From Parasitella parasitica (taxonomy: Eukaryota; Mucoromycota; Mucoromycetes; Mucorales; Mucoraceae): DNA of 64,000 nucleotides. The notes under the pieces are model-generated. The model ran no database searches. It was given only the letters and a program-made list of their open reading frames with translations, and had not been told where the DNA came from. Location of the stretch: assembly GCA_025201805.1 (NCBI GenBank), contig MU619314.1, positions 1-64,000 of the forward strand. Reading direction: 5' to 3'. Below are positions 60,727-64,000 of the stretch, piece by piece (the first letter of the stretch is position 1; every line of letters starts with the position of its first letter). The position numbers and the translations under genes were made by a program.

Positions 60727-61989
60727 TATACGTGCTTGACTAGCAACAGCGTCTGTTCATACACCAAGAAGTTCAATGAATGTATTGGAAATGCTCGGAT
60801 TAACGTCACTGTGATGCCTCTGTAAAATCCACATAGGCCATTCCGACTATTTATGTCTCGCACGCAATCCATCGCATTTTTATAGGTTGGATTGGGTGAT
60901 AGAATCTCTTTTTGGATCAATGTTTTCACTAAATCAAGCGGGAACACCACAATCCAGCACATGATGCCACAAATACCTCCAGCCAGAAATTGCGTTAATG
61001 GTCCTGCCGATGCACTTTTATTGCCACTTAATAAATATTTTGTAGTTTCATATCCACCAAAGTAAACGCCAGTTCCGATTGTATCTCGAACTATGGAGCA
61101 GAGGAAATCAGCATGTTGTGTTCTTATTGTAGTCTCCCACTATACTTTACCTAGATGCAGCCTGAATCCACTGTAGAGTCCGGTTATACCCTTTTTTCTT
61201 AGTATCTCCCTAGCAGAATGCCAGCTCGATGTGGATGTATATGGAGGCTGCGGTGATGGTTTTTTGACAATGATGGGTGGTATAGCGGTGGGTTTTACTG
61301 GTAGGCCAGCTCCCACTGTTGTTTTGTTGACAATAGTCGGCTTGATTTCGTTTGGGAATGGCATGACAGTAACTCCTCCTGATATGCTACTCGTCTGCAG
61401 TAATAAGAATTCCAGCTGCTTTTGTACTTTGACCAGTTCGAATGGACAACTTAGTGTGGCAATGAATGCGCCGCTCACTGCGCCTGCTAATGTCGAAACT
61501 CCCATGGTTGAGAGCATTGTGTTTTGGTCAAAGACCGCTGGGTAGTGGCTCTTGCAGTATATTTTGGAATTTTCATAGACGGAAAATGATATTGATTTGA
61601 TGATGCTGACAGTAATCAGTGGCGGTATGACGCCTCTGAAAAACCCTCGCACGCCTTCCTCGCTGTAAGTCTGTTTGATACATGCCGCCATGGAATTATA
61701 ATGCTGTGTCTGTAGTCTGGTTTTGATCGAGTCAAACTAGAGGGGCATTTCATGTTAGCTTTATTGCTGTTGTCAATTGAATTTCGCTCTATAATTACTG
61801 GATATCCAGAAACAACGCCAACTACAGCGGCTGCAGATGCCGCAATAATGGTTCTGTTTGCTAGAAGAAGACGCTCACACAATTAGATGCAGTATATGAA
61901 ATCGCGTTATTTTAACTACCCCACAAAACTTCTTTATATATCGATTGAAATGGCAAGGGATGAAGCTTCCTCGAGTCTTCTTGAGACAT
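60717..61989 (-). CDS. Mitochondrial carrier family protein (SLC25 type)
   Basis: Carriers of this family exchange metabolites across the inner mitochondrial membrane. Exons: 61989-61920, 61860-61799, 61736-61151, 61090-60717 (363 aa, phases agree). Three carrier signatures are seen: YPFDSIK, CPFELVK and FPLDLVK, each starting a repeat of two helices. The GFYRG, GFFRG and GLYSG motifs close the matrix helices. The matrix loop of repeat 2 carries an insertion of about 60 residues rich in Pro, Thr and Val (about residues 175-235), which makes it longer than the usual 300 aa. Substrate cannot be told. A 56-base T tract (minus strand) ends in ACAG directly before the ATG. Confidence 0.9.
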
Positions 61990-61990
61990 C

Positions 61991-61993
<3 letters not shown>

Positions 61994-62049
<56 letters not shown>
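61994..62049. repeat. Poly(A)/poly(T) tract of 56 bases
   Basis: Fifty-six consecutive A on the plus strand. On the minus strand it is T56-ACAG followed at once by the carrier ATG, so it could be the pyrimidine tract of a 5'-UTR intron, a retro-inserted poly(A), or an expanded microsatellite. Exact length in such runs is unreliable in assemblies. Confidence 0.9.
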
Positions 62050-62051
<2 letters not shown>

Positions 62052-62781
62052 TGTATACAAACAAAGATTAGGCATGATGATATTTGGTGGGAGAAATCTT
62101 GACAATAGGTGCGCATAGTAAAATGCCCAACATGAAAGTTACTCTTTCCAGTAGAGTAACCATCGATTATCGCCCAGAGCTGTAAAAAAAAAACAGGGAG
62201 ATTTGGTGCTATCCAACATCACGATGTGTAGGTTCTTTTATGTCCAAGGACTTTTCAACAGTGAGGAGCCACAGATAAAAAGTAACCACATGCCAAAGGA
62301 TCTGCATTACTGTAATACCGATTTTTTTTTATTACGCACACTCCATTTTGCGAAAAGGAAACGGCATGTTTAATGTTAATGCTTGAACAGCGGCAGAGAG
62401 TAATTTTGTCTGACTAGATCAAGTTCAACGTTTAGGCTGCGATAGATGAGTCTGAGCAATTGTGAGAGACACCACCCAAATCATGCCAAGCAAACTGTAA
62501 AGTTTAGATATTGGCTCTGTGTTGATTCGAGGGGGTTTGACTTTTGGCCCAAAGTCCTGACCTCACCCTCTAATCAAAGATAGTTATAGCAATACTCGAT
62601 ACTTTTGAAATAAACACGCTTTAGCCTTCAAAACTTGAGAATCCAAAAACGTTCTCCTGGCAAGTTTGCTTGGAGATGTTATATGGCTTTTTTTCGTATC
62701 ACGGTATATTATGTGACCGCAGGATGTCTTCAGCTGTTTCTTCTCTTTACCGTATCGCCTTTGGTAACAAAAAAAAAGCGC
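62050..62781. other. Divergent intergenic region between the carrier and PNG1
   Basis: No gene seen. The reading frame of PNG1 is open upstream to 62635, but that extension lacks an early ATG and encodes a hydrophobic stretch not expected in PNGase. Confidence 0.45.
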
Positions 62782-63900
62782 ATGAACACAGAAGAGATAA
62801 ACAGCATAGCCCGCAAACTAACGCAACAATGGACAAGTCTTATTAAAAGCCGAATGCAAGCACCACCAAATGCCCAAGAAAAAGCTTTTATGAGGCAATT
62901 GGAAACCAACGGCGGCGTCGTGTTTCAATACGAAAATCAGGAGCTACTGGTAAGGATATGGCTCAAATATTCAGCGTGTGCGTAATTTGATGGTGTATGC
63001 ATCAGAACAAGGCACTGGAACTGATACCACTACAGCGACTCTATGAAGAAGCTGAAGTCAGTCTGGAAGAGCAAGCCGGCGAAGGATCCCTGGAAGATTT
63101 AGTTATTCAAAGACTATTGCATTGGTTTAAGAACGAGTTCTTTATGTGGGTGAATCACCCGCCTTGTGATTACTGTCAAAACGTAGGCGAATAAGCATGT
63201 TTATGAAAGAAAGAGAAACTGACGTTCTTCTATCAGACGCAAACTCGCGGAATCAATCGGTTGCAGCCCACACATGAAGAGTTGCGCTTTGGTGCAGGAA
63301 TGGTAGAAGGGTATCACTGCCCATCGTGCGATCGGGTTACACGTTTTCCTCGCTACAAGTAAATTAATGAGTGTATAATTTCGCCACGAGCTAATATATA
63401 TGTATATATATTTGCAGTGATCCTGGCAGATTGCTCGAAACTAGACGAGGGCGTTGTGGAGAATGGGCTAATGTATACGATGGCAAGATAAACGAGATAA
63501 ATATACTGAAAACAAAGAGATATTTAGTGCTTTACATTGTGCTGCCGAGCGGTTGGTTCTGAGGCTCGTATTGTGTACGATACAACAGACCATGTATGGA
63601 CAGAAGTATATTCTGAATACGAACAACGATGGATTCATTGTGATTCATGCGAGGAGGCATGGGACAGAGTAGGTTTAAATGAGACATGTGCATCGCGCTG
63701 GTGGCTAACAGATGATGAGAAACTGTAGCCTTTGCTTTATAGTGTAGGATGGAGCAAGCAACTAAGTTACTGCACAGCCTTCTCAATCGATGAAGCGCTC
63801 GATGTGACGAAAAGATACACTAGAAACTGGCCGCAAGTGCTAAAGAGGCGCACTAAAATACACGAAGCAAGGTTGGCTATGGTGAGTTGGTGTCATGATC

Positions 63901-63932
<32 letters not shown>

Positions 63933-64000
63933 GATATTAATCATCATTTGGATCAGTTTTTGGAGGAATTGACAGCTAAACGTCAACAGCACTTGGATCA
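62782..64000 (+). CDS. PNG1: Cytoplasmic peptide:N-glycanase, 3' end outside the window
   Basis: PNGase removes N-glycans from misfolded glycoproteins exported from the ER. Exons: 62782-62949, 63006-63182, 63237-63358, 63418-63472, 63528-63668, 63729-63881, and 63957 past the end. The start is [13 protein letters not shown]; a further upstream ATG in frame would add a hydrophobic segment. The transglutaminase-like core has two zinc pairs (CDYC and CPSC) and the catalytic triad Cys169 (GRCGEWAN), His196 (DHVWTEVY) and Asp213 (WIHCDSCE). [12 protein letters not shown] and [10 protein letters not shown] follow as in the family. The intron after 63881 carries an (AG)n microsatellite at 63909-63932. 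Confidence 0.93.

Noticed and set aside
1-64000. CRISPR arrays, rRNA genes, bacterial operons, riboswitches, viral genomes
   Set aside because: None seen; the window has eukaryotic gene structure throughout.

Overview
The window comes from the nuclear genome of a filamentous fungus, most likely an early-diverging Mucorales-type mould. It is AT-rich. Protein genes carry many short (about 50-60 nt) GT-AG introns. It holds a fungal P3A plasma-membrane H+-ATPase, CDC24 and SEC15, but also proteins better known from animals (PARN, CLPTM1, DNAJC8, RBBP6-like, PNUTS-like). The organism is inferred from gene content and style only; no marker gene fixes the species.

Layout. 1-3.1 kb: a tRNA-Leu(CAA) and a nest of repeats (a 240-bp direct repeat, two solo LTRs, a large hairpin). 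3.3-13.8 kb: a dense block with VPS4 (-), an RBBP6-like RING/zinc-knuckle/RS protein (+), CLPTM1-like (+) and an ICE2/NARG2-C-like protein (-). 13.8-20.9 kb: gene-poor DNA with tRNA-Gln(CTG) and one solo LTR. 20.9-24.1 kb: PMA1-type H+-ATPase. 24.1-31.6 kb: a transposon graveyard with a dead Tc1-like element and solo LTRs of several families, several nested. 31.7-45.2 kb: a Dbl-homology RhoGEF (-), a mitochondrial TPR protein (+), SEC15 (-), DNAJC8-like (-), a PNUTS-like TFIIS-N/RVxF/CCCH protein (+) and an MCT-type transporter (-). 45.2-47.8 kb: no recognisable gene. 47.9-51.5 kb: CDC24 (-) and an unknown membrane protein (-). 51.5-55.0 kb: gene-poor, with relic coding fragments. 55.0-64.0 kb: GH3 beta-glucosidase (+), PARN (-), a broken HSCB/JAC1 (+), a mitochondrial carrier (-) and PNG1 (+, running off the end).

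Twelve of the gene models were built exon by exon; their total exon length is a multiple of three and their splice phases agree, so the exon coordinates for those are fairly firm. These are VPS4, RBBP6-like, CLPTM1-like, ICE2-like, PMA1, the DH protein, TPR, SEC15, PNUTS-like, MCT-like, CDC24, GH3, PARN and the carrier, with PNG1 as far as the window reaches. There are no operons. Genes lie in convergent pairs with almost no space between stop codons (CLPTM1/ICE2-like, TPR/SEC15, HSCB/carrier) and in divergent pairs with short shared promoters (DNAJC8/PNUTS-like, PARN/HSCB). Functions cluster loosely around RNA 3'-end and transcription control (RBBP6-like, ICE2-like, PNUTS-like, PARN, DNAJC8) and polarised growth or secretion (CDC24, SEC15, VPS4, second RhoGEF). 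This is probably coincidence of neighbourhood, not a pathway cluster.

The most unusual points are: three copies of one old repeat, each interrupted by a solo LTR of a different family with an intact 5-bp target-site duplication; a RBBP6-like protein with no DWNN domain; an ICE2-like protein in a fungus; a RhoGEF that stops right after its DH domain; and a disabled HSCB gene.
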